From the NCBI RefSeq assembly GCF_000283155.1, contig NW_004454163.1:6477830-6541829 (forward strand): a DNA stretch of 64,000 bases, read 5' to 3'. Made by a program: the position numbers and the translations under genes. Under the pieces are notes generated by a model. It did not search any database, had not been told where the DNA came from, and saw only the letters and a list, made by a program, of their open reading frames with translations. Below are positions 37,485 through 49,500 of this stretch, one piece after another. The stretch's first letter is position 1. Each line of letters begins with the position of its first letter. This stretch comes from Ceratotherium simum simum (Eukaryota; Chordata; Mammalia; Perissodactyla; Rhinocerotidae).

Positions 37485-37663
37485 AAAAAAAAGTATATGT
37501 TAAAATCGGCCTCAATCTTATAGACTCTTAAACTTTTATGCTAAAGGTTTCCTTTGGAGTGAGCATGTGTGTATGAATAGGCTATTTGTGTGGATTCACA
37601 CTTCTACCCATGTTTTATGATGATTTACATGGGGGGGGTCTTTGTTTTTATTGATGGTATATA

Positions 37664-37878
37664 TTTTTTTTTTTTTTAATAATTTTATTTATTTATTTTT
37701 CCCCCAAAGCCCCAGTAGATAGTTGTATGTCATAGTTGCACATCCTTCTAGTTGCTGCATGTGGGACGCGGCCTCAGCATGGCTGGAGAAGCAGTGCGTC
37801 GGTGCGCGCCCGGGATCCGAACCCAGGCTGCCAGCAGCAAAGCGCGCGCACTTAACCGCTAAGCCACGGGGCCGGCCC
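37664..37878 (-). mobile_element. ERE SINE, type A, with target-site duplication
   Basis: T-run and (ATTT)n, then gccccagtagatagttgtat ... gttgctgcatgtgggacgcg ... cttaaccgctaagccacggg. The target duplication tgatggtatat is at 37652-37662 and about 37879-37889. It lies just beyond the last MAPRE2 polyadenylation candidate. Confidence 0.94.
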
Positions 37879-37894
37879 TGATGGTATATGTTTT

Positions 37895-40800
37895 AACAGG
37901 AATTACAGATTGGAATTTAATATCAAATGTAGCAGCTGTGACACCTTTTTAAAAAAACTTTACCAAAAATAAAGATAAACCATTGCCTTAGGAAACATTT
38001 TACTTGCAAGCAAACAAAATCCTAGCTTCTGCAGGTCCAGCCTGCTCCATCTGGACGAGACAGAGCTGGGCCAATTAGGAAACTGGGGCAGAAGCAGGCA
38101 GATGTTTCTATGTGAAACTTTGTGGCAAAACGACCTATGATTGGCAAAAGCTCTTTAAGTGTATTTCCCCCCTCCGGTTTGTTGACTGTAAACAATGATG
38201 ATTTATAGATATAAGATATAAATGGAATACAAAACTTTCAGGCACAGGAAGAGGTGAAAAAAGAAATGTATTAAAACCGGTCCAGTGAGCTACCTGTGGA
38301 GACTGTAGAACAGGTGGCGACAGTCTGTTGAAGACTTTGCCCAGGAGCCTGCAGGTTACTGAGGTTTACCCTGAAGGATGCCAGCCTTCCCTAAACTGCT
38401 TTCAGGCACCACCTAGAGGCCAGTTTTGTTTCTATACTATCCTTTGGCAGCTAGTTTCCATTCACTTGCCTTTAGGCACTTTTCTTTTAAGAGCAAAGAA
38501 GTGGGAAGACACAGAAGACAAAGATACTACCAACTCTTCTCCATCTACACTCCTTTCTCCACAGGGTGTGTGACAGAAGTCTGAGCTGTCACCTGGGTTG
38601 CAAAATCTCATGCTCAAACCATACGTTTCCATTTAATTCACCAACCCTGGAGTTTTAAACCCTAGATCTTACACTTGAGCTGTTTGTGCACAAATAGTCA
38701 AGAATACATGTGATTCACCTTTCTTACAAGCACATGGGTGGACTCGACTAAACACATCACTCATGGTTCAAAGGTGGTGAAATAATATGTTTGCTCCATT
38801 TTATTAAATCTGAGATTATCTCTAAAAATTTAATGTGTTCCTACTGGTATTGTGCTTAGGCTCATGAGTCCAGAGGGGAAAAAAGTTAATGTAATTCCAC
38901 TAAATTTGAGCTATAAAGAGCCAGTTCTCTAAAACGAAACACACACACAACTTCGTTTCTGACCTTTCTTATTCTTCCTCTCAACTGCCAGAACACAGCG
39001 TCTATGATCCTTATGGCTGCTATCATTAGTAAACATTCACGGACCCACCTTCTCAGCACTAACAGTGCTGCCAAACAAGCACAGGCGAGAGAGCAGAGCG
39101 TCTCCCTGGCTGTCTAACAACTCGAGTTTTGCTGAACTGGGAGCTCATAAGAGAGATTCTCCATTCATTGGATGAGTTCTGGCTTTATTGCCTAAAGGAA
39201 GGCAAAGCTTAAAATCCACTGAACCCAGGATGACTCTCAGGTGGCACCAGGACTTCAGATCACAAAACTGCCCAAGGACAGACCACCCCCACCCAGCTCT
39301 GACCTGGACCCCACATCTTGTACAGGCAGGGCTCCACACAAGGTGCATTTGCTAAGGCCAGGCTGCCTTCTCTGTTGGGTTTAAGACTGTAAGAAAAATG
39401 GAAGGCCCAGCTGAAGTTAATTTGTTGAATGCCTTTTTCTCTTTCCACTGAAAAAAAATGTTGAACCTTTTTAGCTTGCCAAGTTTTAATTTCTTAAACA
39501 GGCTTCTTGTGGTATTTTGTAACTATCTTATCAAGACTGGGTGTAAATTAAGTGTTTCTAAAGGGTAATAACATATTAATGTACCTTTGAATTTATGATA
39601 TTCAGTAGAAACTAGCTCAGTACCTAAATGTATTCTTTTTCAGAGAATAAAAAAACTAAGTACACATTTCCTTCTGTGTAGCAAACGTCCCTCATATTTT
39701 TACACTATGGTATTTCTTTAGGTCTGAAGGTTATCTGTATAATATAACTTAAAAATTTTTTTAAAGATACATTTATCTTCTTCACTAAAATGTTTTGGTC
39801 AAATATGACAGCTTAAATGAAACTTTAGAAATTAGAGAAGTAATGAAAAGTTCTCATAAACGTATTCAGAATTTTAATCTGATCCAAATTCACAGCTTAA
39901 TACTAGGACAGTCTCTTTCAATCTGATATATTTATTATATGGATGAAATGTGACCTTCTACTAATGGAACAATTTTTTACCAGTTTGAAACTTTTTTCAG
40001 AGAAAGACCACAGAAAATCTGTTAAATGTTAGTCTCTTACAGGCTAAGCTGTCTCAAAGATAGGTTCATGGACCCTCCTGTTCTGGACACACACACACTA
40101 TCCAGTCATCTGAGCTTAAAAAAAAGAAGCAGAGAAGGAAAATTTGAATTTTACCCCAGAACATTTTCAGTTATTCTTAAGAGAATGGTTTTGAATTGAA
40201 TATCACAAGATGCTGACCAGTCATAGCTAAGACATCATCACCACGACATCCAAGGTGGTCTAGTTTTCCTTTCTTTTTTAAATTTTGACACCATTTACTT
40301 AGGGATGAAAAATATATTCCTTTTAAACAAAATATTTAATAGGCACAGAGTGAATGGTTGTATTTGTCATACCTACAGTAGATGTAAAAGGGCTCAAATG
40401 TAATAATTTTTCTCTTCTGAGAATATAATGTTGAAAATTGCCAGACATGTGGTTGTGTCTCCACCATTTTTACTAAGCAAAGACTTTACAGTGTAGGTAA
40501 AGTCTTTTACCTACTAACTTACCTACCTACTAACTAGGGATTACCTACAGTGTAGGTAATCCCTAGTTAGAACACACTATTTTGTTAGCCACTGAGTATT
40601 TAAAAGAGGCCTCAAACATATTTGATTTGAAAACACTCATAATAGACAGTTTACATAGAACTTAAAAATGGTACCTTGGACCACACAGCTATACACTCAA
40701 CAGATAACATTATGAAATGACCTCATTTAACTCCTTAACATCCTAACTGATGAGAATGATTGTCATGATCTAGCATACTTCACTATGATGTTATTATCCA

Positions 40801-41252
40801 AACTGGTTTCCAGGCTGCTGTAAAATGCCTCTCCCATTTTCTAATGTGACTATGCTGCATTTCACAAAGAAAAAAAAGGGGGGTGAATCACTGTGTAGAA
40901 GTGCCCCCAAACCCAACATGGGTGTGCTTGTGGGCTAAAATTATTGTAGGCTTTTGAAAGCCTAGACAGAGGGCTCCTCAACAACTGTACCTGTCAAAGC
41001 TGTGTCTACAAGGACTTCGAGCTCTCTCATAACTCGGCTAGTTCTTCCACGTCAGTGGGAGTCCTGTTATATAATCTTCCTTCTATAGGAAGGAGAGGGG
41101 AAAACAGGAAAAGGGGACGTTATGAGAGGTGATCCCTCTTGCCTTCTAAGATATTTTTAAAATAATCCTGTATCCTTCAAGTCACTTGTTCCTGTTTCAA
41201 AAATAGCATGGTGGGGAACTTGATCATGTCATCAATCCAGATGTGGCCCAAC
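37895..41252. other. Downstream flank of MAPRE2, no gene seen
   Basis: About 3.4 kb, AT-rich, without a nameable transposon. The only structured element is the hairpin cluster at 40481-40570. It could include distal UTR if a later polyadenylation site is used. Confidence 0.5.
40481..40570. repeat. Hairpin cluster built on tacagtgtaggta
   Basis: Two adjacent inverted repeats. First: arms agacttta (40481-40488) and taaagtct (40498-40505). Second: perfect 20-bp arms at 40530-40549 and 40551-40570 around a single G. Both centres contain cagtgtagg, and the spacer holds repeated tacctac/actaact units. Confidence 0.95.
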
Positions 41253-41268
41253 AAGAACAGATTAGCTT

Positions 41269-41645
41269 GTGGAAGGAACCCAAGTGCTCATTGACTGATG
41301 AGTGGATAAAGGAGATGTGGTATATATATACAATGGAATACTACTCTGCCATAAAAAAAGACAAAATTGTCCCATTTGCAACAACATGGATGGACCTTGA
41401 GGGTGTTATCTTAAGCAAAATAAGCCAGACAGAGAAAGACATACACCATATGATTTCACTCATGTGGAAGATAAATGAGTACATGGACAAAGAGAACAGA
41501 TTAGTGGTTACCAGACGGGAAGGGGGTTGGGGGGTGGGCATAAGGGGTTAAGGGGCACATATTTATGGTGACTGACAATAATGTACAACTGAAATTTCAC
41601 AATATTACAAATTATTATGACCTAAATAAAATAAAATTTTTAAAA
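41269..41645 (+). mobile_element. L1 3' end with ORF2 C-terminus
   Basis: Encodes the L1 ORF2 C-terminal pattern (WIKEMWYIYTMEYYSAIKKD ... ILSKISQTEKDIHHM), intact for about 90 codons. The 3' UTR and an A-rich end follow. Probable target duplication with few mismatches: aagaacagattagcttg (41253-41269) and aagaacaggttagtttg (from about 41645). A 5'-truncated, relatively young insertion. Confidence 0.9.
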
Positions 41646-41659
41646 AGAACAGGTTAGTT

Positions 41660-43394
41660 TGAGGCAGGGGCTGTCTGCTCACTTCATAGGAGAACCCAGT
41701 GAGAATCCAGGCCCTCGGAAACCGGGGGGAAACTGAAAGCCAAAGAGGCAGGCATGAGGGAGAGGGCCACTAAGAGGATTCCACCAAGGAAGAGAAGCCC
41801 ATGTCTCCAAGTATCTTGACCCTGGAAGGTCTTGGTCATTTGGCCCATTAACGTTGCTCCTCTGGAGAAACTGTGCCCTAGAAACCAGAGAAGGAACTGG
41901 CTGCTGCTTCACAGAGAGGCTGTTGATTGCTGGTAACATTTCTTTACTGAAAATATGTGTATGTTCAAGAGTTAACTCAACTCTCTCTCCAAGAAGAAAC
42001 AGGGGGAAATGACCAAATGCAGTCTCTCTTTAAATTTAAAACATATATCCAAGAAAGCTGCTAATACTACCTCAGAAAGACCAAAAAGAAATTTTTAAGC
42101 TAAAAAAAGGCAAGGAGGAGGAGAGACTGTTTTTGTTTTCAAAAGCTGAGCACCAACCATGGGCAAAACACAACAGTCAATAGTGACTTTTTACTCCTAA
42201 AATATCATGTCACTATCCATTAGTTACTCTAATGGAACTCAAGAGAAAGAGGCCTTCTGAATCTACACCTGCCTTAGTCCATAAAAAGTAAACTGAAGCC
42301 ATTACATCTTTTTTAAAGCAGAATATTACATTTAAGTGAGGAAATCAGAGCCAAGGGAAAGGAAGGAAGGAAGGAAAAGATGAAGCCAGAAGTAGGGTCA
42401 GTAGCCTCACACATGCCCTAAGTTCTTCTAAACTTGACTACGACCGAGAGGAAACAATTACCTCTGAGCTTCCTAGTTGCCAACACAGGGAAGTAACCAT
42501 TACTCAATTTAAAGTGTCCATAAGCTGAAAACAAATAAGTTGCTTAGGAGTACAGATACTTAGGCTTGAAAGAAATTTTTCCTTGGCTCCTCCGGGGAAG
42601 AAGTTAAATGATGCAGGGAGCCTGACCTTCACAGCATCTCACAGCAAATACAGCAAGAGTCTAACAGGTCTGTCCCTATTAGTCATCAGGACTGTCCCTG
42701 ACGACATAACGCCAAGACGCAGTTCAGTAAAAACCAATCTACCAGGGACCAAAACTGTGTGTGGACATAGCTCCCGGAATTTCAGGCTTCCTCCCAGGAT
42801 AAAACATCGAGTACCTAGAGGAATGGGGGGAGGGCCACCAGAGGCACCACTCCTTGCAGCAGAGGTTTAGGTAAACAATGAAGGGCAAACAGCGTGACCT
42901 TCTACTCCCTGATGGTACTAGAGGGCAGATACTGAACGCTGCTGATCAAGACCCAGTTCCTTTCCTAACAGCAACCTAGGGTGTGGGCTGCTCATGCTGA
43001 AGGCTGAGGAGCCTGGCCAGGACACATACCGGAAGAGGAGGCCACCCCACCCCTCGTGGAGATGGGAGGAGACCCATGGGCAGGGTCACAGTTTTCCCCA
43101 GAGTCATTATAAGGGTCTGACTTGTGAGCTTTTGTTTTTTCAGTTATCCTTGGCAATTTACTGATAGGGCAATTTGCGGTGTAGATTATGAATATGAAAC
43201 TATGGGCTGTTACATACCCCCATAACCATCAAAACTATCCTAGAGATAGTCCACTGACACATGCTATGTTTCCTAAGTCCAAACATAAGAACTGTAGGGA
43301 AAAAAGAGATAATGTTTTAATAGAAATCTGACTATATCTATAAAACCCTTTACAGGTTGCAAAATGGTTTCACAAATAATCACATAGAGGAAAA
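41660..43394. other. Intergenic, no recognised feature
   Basis: Includes a short (GGAA)n run (42358-42378) and an unexplained 95-codon open frame at 42583-42870. No splice sites or motifs support a gene. Confidence 0.45.
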
Positions 43395-43620
43395 AGAGAA
43401 TAGGCTTTGAAAATGCTCTGACCTGGAGTCAAATCCCAGCCACCCCACTTGTAGCTGTGTGATTGTAAATAAATTGCACATCATTTCTTAGCCTCCATTT
43501 CCTCATCTGAATATGTGGATTAAACCTACCTCAGAAAGTTGTTTTGAAGAATAAATGATATAATGTGTATAAAGTACCTTGCACATAGTATTTAATAAAA
43601 ATGGTAACTATTATTACTAA
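43395..43620 (+). mobile_element. MIR SINE, plus strand
   Basis: ctgacctggagtcaaatccc ... gcctccatttcctcatctga ... acctaccTCAgaaagttg-type core and a 3' end close to taataaaaatggtaactatt. Forward MIR, one of two forward-strand MIR calls here. Confidence 0.85.
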
Positions 43621-43648
43621 TTTTGGTTTTGATAGTCCCGTGAAGGAG

Positions 43649-43745
43649 ATATAGGTACTATATAATATAGGTATATATAGTACCTATATTATATAGTACC
43701 TATATATATAGGTACTATATTTAGGTACTATAATAATAATAGTAC
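43649..43745. repeat. AT-rich palindrome cluster
   Basis: A 25-bp inverted repeat (43649-43673 with 43681-43705, 7-base loop) overlaps a perfect 30-bp palindrome (43691-43720). Further ggtacta/tagtacc units run to 43745. All share ataggtactata or its complement. Confidence 0.95.
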
Positions 43746-43749
43746 CCTG

Positions 43750-45832
43750 GTACTAGACATTTCAGTACTGCCCACTGCTCCCATCGCCCCTGCAGGAGGA
43801 ACAGCCTTTGGCAGTCATGTGTTATACCACATAATCCTGCCCCCTCCCAGCCACAGCTGATGGTCCATAGTTGACATCTAACCCAGGGGTAGTCAGTCTA
43901 GGGTTGCCAGTGACCACATGGCCTGACTCTATGAGCTAGGCCAATCAGACATCCCCCTCCTCTCCCCTCTCACTTGTACTAAGGATTGACGACCTTAGCA
44001 GTGGGAGCTAGAGTTTGAAAGGATGCAGAGTAAAGGGAGCCATGACGAAAGATCACGCCAAGCTGATGTTATACATAAGCAGTTGCTCTGAAATAGACGA
44101 TGGAAGGAACAAAAGGAGAAGAGAGCAGAAACTCAGGAAAAAACCAATGAACATTTTAGCTAAGATCCACAAATATCTGCTGCTTCCTTAAATCCAGAAC
44201 CACCCAACAGTTGTTTTCTGAAATCTAGTTGATCAGTTTTAGTGAGATCACAAATATGTGTAATCTTCAAAGAAGATGGAGATAACTTGAATAAATTTCT
44301 TCCTTGCAACCTAAGACAGTCTCATGAGGTGAGACTTGCCCAAGTTTATAGAACAGAAGAGACTTTCAAGATAATCTGATCCCAAGCCCATCTCAGCTCC
44401 CAGCCAACAGCCAGCGTCACCTGGCAGCTGTGTGCGTGAAGAAGCCATCCTGGACGTCCAGTCCCCTTGAGCCTTCAGATGCATCCGAGCATCCGTGCAT
44501 CTGACAGCAACCACAGGAGAGACCCCAAGCAAGAACTGCCCAGCTAACCCATGGAACCATAGAAATAACAACGTCACTATGTGTAGGGTGGCTTGTTACA
44601 TAGCAACAGACAACTGGAGCAATGTTGATGATAGTGAAAGACAATCTTATTTTGTAACCTTGTGCAGGCATCATGCAAAGAGAATGTGATTTCAGTCCCA
44701 TTTCCACTGGAACAGCTGTAAAATAATTTGGTATATCCCTTTACTTTGTTGAGCTTCATAAAATGAAAATGTAAAATGAGAGAATTAAACTACAATGATC
44801 TTTGAGATCCCTTCTGGTTCTTAAAAATTCTGATTCCCAACAAATAACACAGTCAAAAGAACATGGCCCCAGAGGGATAGTTCCCTCAGCTACCTTAGAA
44901 GCAGTGAGGAGGGAAAGAAAAGTCAAATGTGAAATAAAACTATGCTTTTAGAGGCCGTTTCCCAACACGCAGTCGGTGTTCAAAATATGTTGTTTGAATT
45001 GAAATGTCACTTTCATGGGTATTTTGATTTAACTTAATTTGTTTTTTCTTACTTGATTCAAGGTCACTTGCTAAGCAAATGAAATAAGGACGAGGAAGAG
45101 TAAACACAGACAGGTCCAAAGTGAATTTTCAACATGAGTTAGTTGAATAATGATCTCCATTTTGTTCCTTAACTCTCCTCTATACACAAAGTTTTCCAGC
45201 CAATGGGCACGTCTACCCAACCTGCCGCTGCTTAGGTTATCCCTCCCAGAGCAGGTGGGCAGGTGGAAGCCACAGGCAAGTCAGCCGTTACATACAACAC
45301 TCAACTTTCATATAACCCCCCTCAACTATAAGGACATGGCCTCACCCACCTCCACCTCATTTCTGGCACTTTTTTTTTACTCCTGAAAAGAAACAAGAGA
45401 TCATATATTTACACACCTTCTGCAGTGGCCATGACAAAGTTTTTGACACAGTAAACAGGACAAGTGTCAATTCCTCCAGCCTTTCCAGAAGCCCTGTAAC
45501 TGCAGAGAGGACCACGGGGCCAGGAGAAGCAGAGCCAGTGAAAGTTCTCAGCCAGTTCTCAGTCATTAGCCATTGATCACCCTGCACTGTTGAAATAACA
45601 AGCAAGCACTCGTGGAGGTAACAGGAGGCAGCGTTGGCTAAAGAAAGCACATTAAAAGTCACCCATATCTACAAAAATTCTCTCTTCTTGCTGCCCTGCT
45701 CTCTCCCCAAAACTTCCTTCTCCTGAAACTGCCTTTGTTATATTGAGGACTAGAAAACCTGGGCTATTTCCAAAGAGAAGTTTATGGGAAATGCTTCCTT
45801 TGGATAGATTTCTTCATTCGTTGTGATTTTAA
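43750..45832. other. Intergenic, no recognised feature
   Basis: About 2 kb with no nameable repeat or gene. Confidence 0.45.
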
Positions 45833-45843
45833 AAAACAGCTCA

Positions 45844-46062
45844 GGGCCGGCTCCGTGGCTTGGCGGTTAAGTGCGCGCGCTCTGATGCTGGCGGCCCGGG
45901 TTCGGATCCCGGGCGCGCCCCGAGGCACCGCTTCTCTGTCCAGCGCGAGGCCGAGTCCCACGTACGGCAACTAGAGGGATGTGAACCTATGGCATACAGC
46001 TATCTGCTGGGGCTTTGGGGGGAAAAAAATGAATAAATAAAATCTTTAAAAAAAAAAAAAAC
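45844..46062 (+). mobile_element. ERE SINE, type A, CpG-rich
   Basis: Full-length with a head rich in intact CpG (gtgcgcgcgctctgatgctg, cccgggcgcgccccgaggca), so probably young or derived from an active source. Target duplication aaaacagctca at 45833-45843 and 46063-46073. Confidence 0.96.
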
Positions 46063-46374
46063 AAAACAGCTCAGGGATCATTTAAAATATATTTTATTGG
46101 ACATGCCCTTCACTTTCAACATAGAAATCACATTATCAACCTTTCTTTGTATTGCCAACTTCTGAATATCCAAGGCGAAACCTAGCCATTGCCACAATCA
46201 TCAGGATAATAGCACCAATTGCCTGGTGAGACCCAACAGCACATTTTGCTTTAGCCACCTCTGATGAACACAACCACGGCAAAGAGAGTGACCCAGCAGA
46301 TGGTCCATTCTCTGACACTTCCACATGCACTCAGTGACTCATCTACAAGCATAATGGATAAGGACCCATCTTTG

Positions 46375-46500
46375 AAGTTTGGCAAGTTATTAGGCTATTT
46401 CCTGAAACGTACTCAGTTTGCTTATCTGAAACACAGGGTAATAACAACAGCCCTGTTGTATGCCCACAGCCTACCACATCATAGGTGCTCAATGGCTCTT
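46375..46500 (+). mobile_element. MIR SINE fragment
   Basis: ggcaagttattaggctattt ... tttgcttatctgaaacacag ... atcataggtgctcaatggct: the 3' half of a forward MIR. Confidence 0.6.
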
Positions 46501-49500
46501 ATCCGAGATTACATGATGTATGATATCACAGTAGACAGAAGCAGATTTAATAGTCCAACTCTCTTCTATTAAGCCAGACCTTAAAAAATTTACAAAAATG
46601 TAAAATAATATCACTTTTCTCACTGTTTTTGTTTTGAAAAAGTTATTTTCTATGTTCATATGTAATGGGTTTATTGTTGCTTTTTTAAAAGAACATTTTT
46701 AATTTCTCAGTTTTAGTTTCTAATATGGTAAATAGCAATAACTATAACCCATATAAACAAAAGTTCTTTGTAGTCTTCAATATTTTTTAAGAGTCAAAAT
46801 AGAGTCTGAGACCATTAAATGTGAGAACCACTGCTCTAGGCCTGTGGTTTTTAACCAGGGATTTGCATTCAAATCAGCAAATCAGGTCCTAGCTTTTCTT
46901 TGCCCTAAAGAGGGCAAAGCAGCACTCTAAGCCCCATTGCCTCACCTGTAAAATTAGAGGGTCACAGTAAACATAGAGTGCTGCGATTAGAAAAGTATTG
47001 TGAAGTAATTAGCAGCGAGCATTCATGTGAAACTGGATATAGGAAATGAAAAAGAAGTATGAGTCAAAGATGCAAAGATTTTTAGGCTTGGGAACTGGCA
47101 GAAGAGTAGTGCTTCTGGTAGTTGAGAATAGCCAGGTTTGAACCGGGACAGAAGGTATGAACCCAGTGTTAGATGGCAAGTCCTGAAAGTGGAGATGTCC
47201 TGCACTGTCTTGATATCTATTTGGAGACAGCAAACTGCAATGGAGGTAAGCAGTCAGAACGGATTTGAGGGTTAGCCCTTTCTAATGACAGGTGGCATCC
47301 CGAGAGTGAAGAAGCCCACCAAGGAAGTGAATGTGGAACATGGAGCTGTTCAAGGCAGAACCTGGGCGAGGGGCTACATTTTAGAGTAGGAGTTAAGGAA
47401 GAGCCTAGGACATGTTGGGAAAGGCCCACTCAGAGACCAGAACAATGCAGGGCCCTGAATGGTATCTTGGCATGACATAGCCAATGGATGGATGGGAAGA
47501 TGGAAGGAAGGACAAAAAAGAGAAAGAAGAAAACCAGAGGGGGCAGCTTCAAGGAGGACTGACTGGTCAAGAAAATCAAAGCCCAGAAAAGACACAAATG
47601 ATAAATGCTGAGAAGCTAATGGATTTGACAAGAATCAGGTCATTGTCAGCTTCAAATGAAAATTTTCAGTAGAGTAGTGGGATCAAAGCAATACATGGAA
47701 ACTGCATGGAAAAAATCTAAAAGCAGAAGGAAGGAAATAAGAAGGATGGGAGAAAGAAAAAGGAATAAAATCCAGCAAAGACTTTTGGTATTTAAGACAG
47801 GACCACCTGTGTACAACCATGATGGAAATACCCAATGGCCTCAGAGCCACTGAAGGTGCTAAAGGCAAAGGGAAGAATGGTGGGTACCAGGACTCACAGA
47901 GTTTCACCTTTTTCAAACCTGTTCATGGGACTATTTCCTGGTGCATCAACATAGAATCCTAAGAAATTCTATAATTCAGAGTGATCTTGACTTGCTATGA
48001 CGTAAAATAATAACAATCCAAGTATTACAGTTTCATGTAGAAAAAGGAATTGCTATGACAACCACAACTCAGCCTCCACAGAAAATATAAATAGGAACCA
48101 GAATGAGAAAATTATAAAGAAATGTGACTTTTTCTGATTTGGAAACCATTTCAACTACTATTCTTTAATGTTTTGCTCATTTGGCTCTGATATGAGAACA
48201 TGAAAATATCCCTCCACTTCAATAGCTTCTTTGTATTACAAATTAAAATGAGCAGACCATCATTTAATGAAATGAAACTGGAAACTAAGGCCACCTAATG
48301 ACTTTACTCCACTAAGATGCCCCTGTCCTCTTCACTGTTAACTTCTAACATTTAGAGGACCACACCAAAATTAAAGAGTAGACATGCGTTAAATGCATTA
48401 TATTGCAGGCCAAATAGTAAAAGCAGATAACAGGGAATGTGGAATCAATACATCTTCAGCTGCCAGATTGTAAAGCTTCAAACCGGTTGTAAAGGACCAA
48501 AGTTTCCTACCTCTTCTCCAGCATCCTAATTTAAATTCAAGTTTTTGGCATCCAGGAACTTTAGTTTTGAGAATCTTCTACACACCAACCCATATAAACT
48601 CCAAGTCTTTATATAGGATCATCAAAGCTGGGAAGGGCATCCTGAAATCTTACTTTTGCCATCCCCAGCACCTGACGACCTGAGGTTCTCCTTTCAAAAG
48701 ATAGAAGATTATTATTAAATGTGCAATGTATATACTAGCTGGACTTGTCAAAGCAAGCTTGGTTCAAGGACTCACACCTCCACTTTGGAAGAGCCTTCAC
48801 CAGGGAAACAACCCTAGTGAGGCCTCGAGATCCTTACAGTCACATTGGAGAAGGCAACACCAGATGTACCTGTAAACAGCTGAGTTGCCTGGTCAATATG
48901 TCACATGGAGTAAGGCCACCCATAGAGTAAGGAGGAAAAACAAGAAGGCGGGAGACACCAAAGGGAGCAAAGCTTCATAAAAACTATCTTTCTTCAGGGT
49001 TTTCTTCAGATATGCCCTATAAAGAAAAACATAAAATACTTATTGGAAGACTTTCTAGTCATCACACTAACTCTCAGAAATCTAATATGCTTTCATCTTG
49101 GCCACACAGAAGCACTGGAGCTAAACACTGTCTTTCAAGAACATCAAGATCCTCATTGCTCAGCATACCCTGGTTTCACTGACTCGCTGCTCCTTCCCTT
49201 CCACCTTTGATCTCCTACCAACCACTGAAAAAGGTACAAGCCAATAATGTAGATGAGAAAAGGACATGAGAAGTTCTGACGTTGTCTTTCATCTACTTCA
49301 CAGCTCCTTGTTCCCACTATTGCCCCAAGCCCAGCTGGGAACAATGGTCCTTCTTATGAAAGATGTCTCTCTCTGGACACAGACCTGGGTCAAGCAGAAC
49401 TTCATGAAGCCCAGGGTTTTCTTCTGCAGAATCTAAGAAGTTGGAAACTATGCGACACAGCTAGTGAGTTTCACAGCTGAATTTCGAATCCAGGCCAATC

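Noticed and set aside
40530..40570. Mariner-derived MADE1-type hairpin or rho-independent terminator
   Set aside because: The sequence does not resemble the MADE1 consensus I know, there is no TA target duplication, and terminators of that kind do not apply in a mammalian genome.
41243..41551. 102-codon frame with a clear protein match
   Set aside because: It is the C-terminal end of L1 ORF2 in a 5'-truncated insertion, so it is listed as a mobile element and not as a gene.
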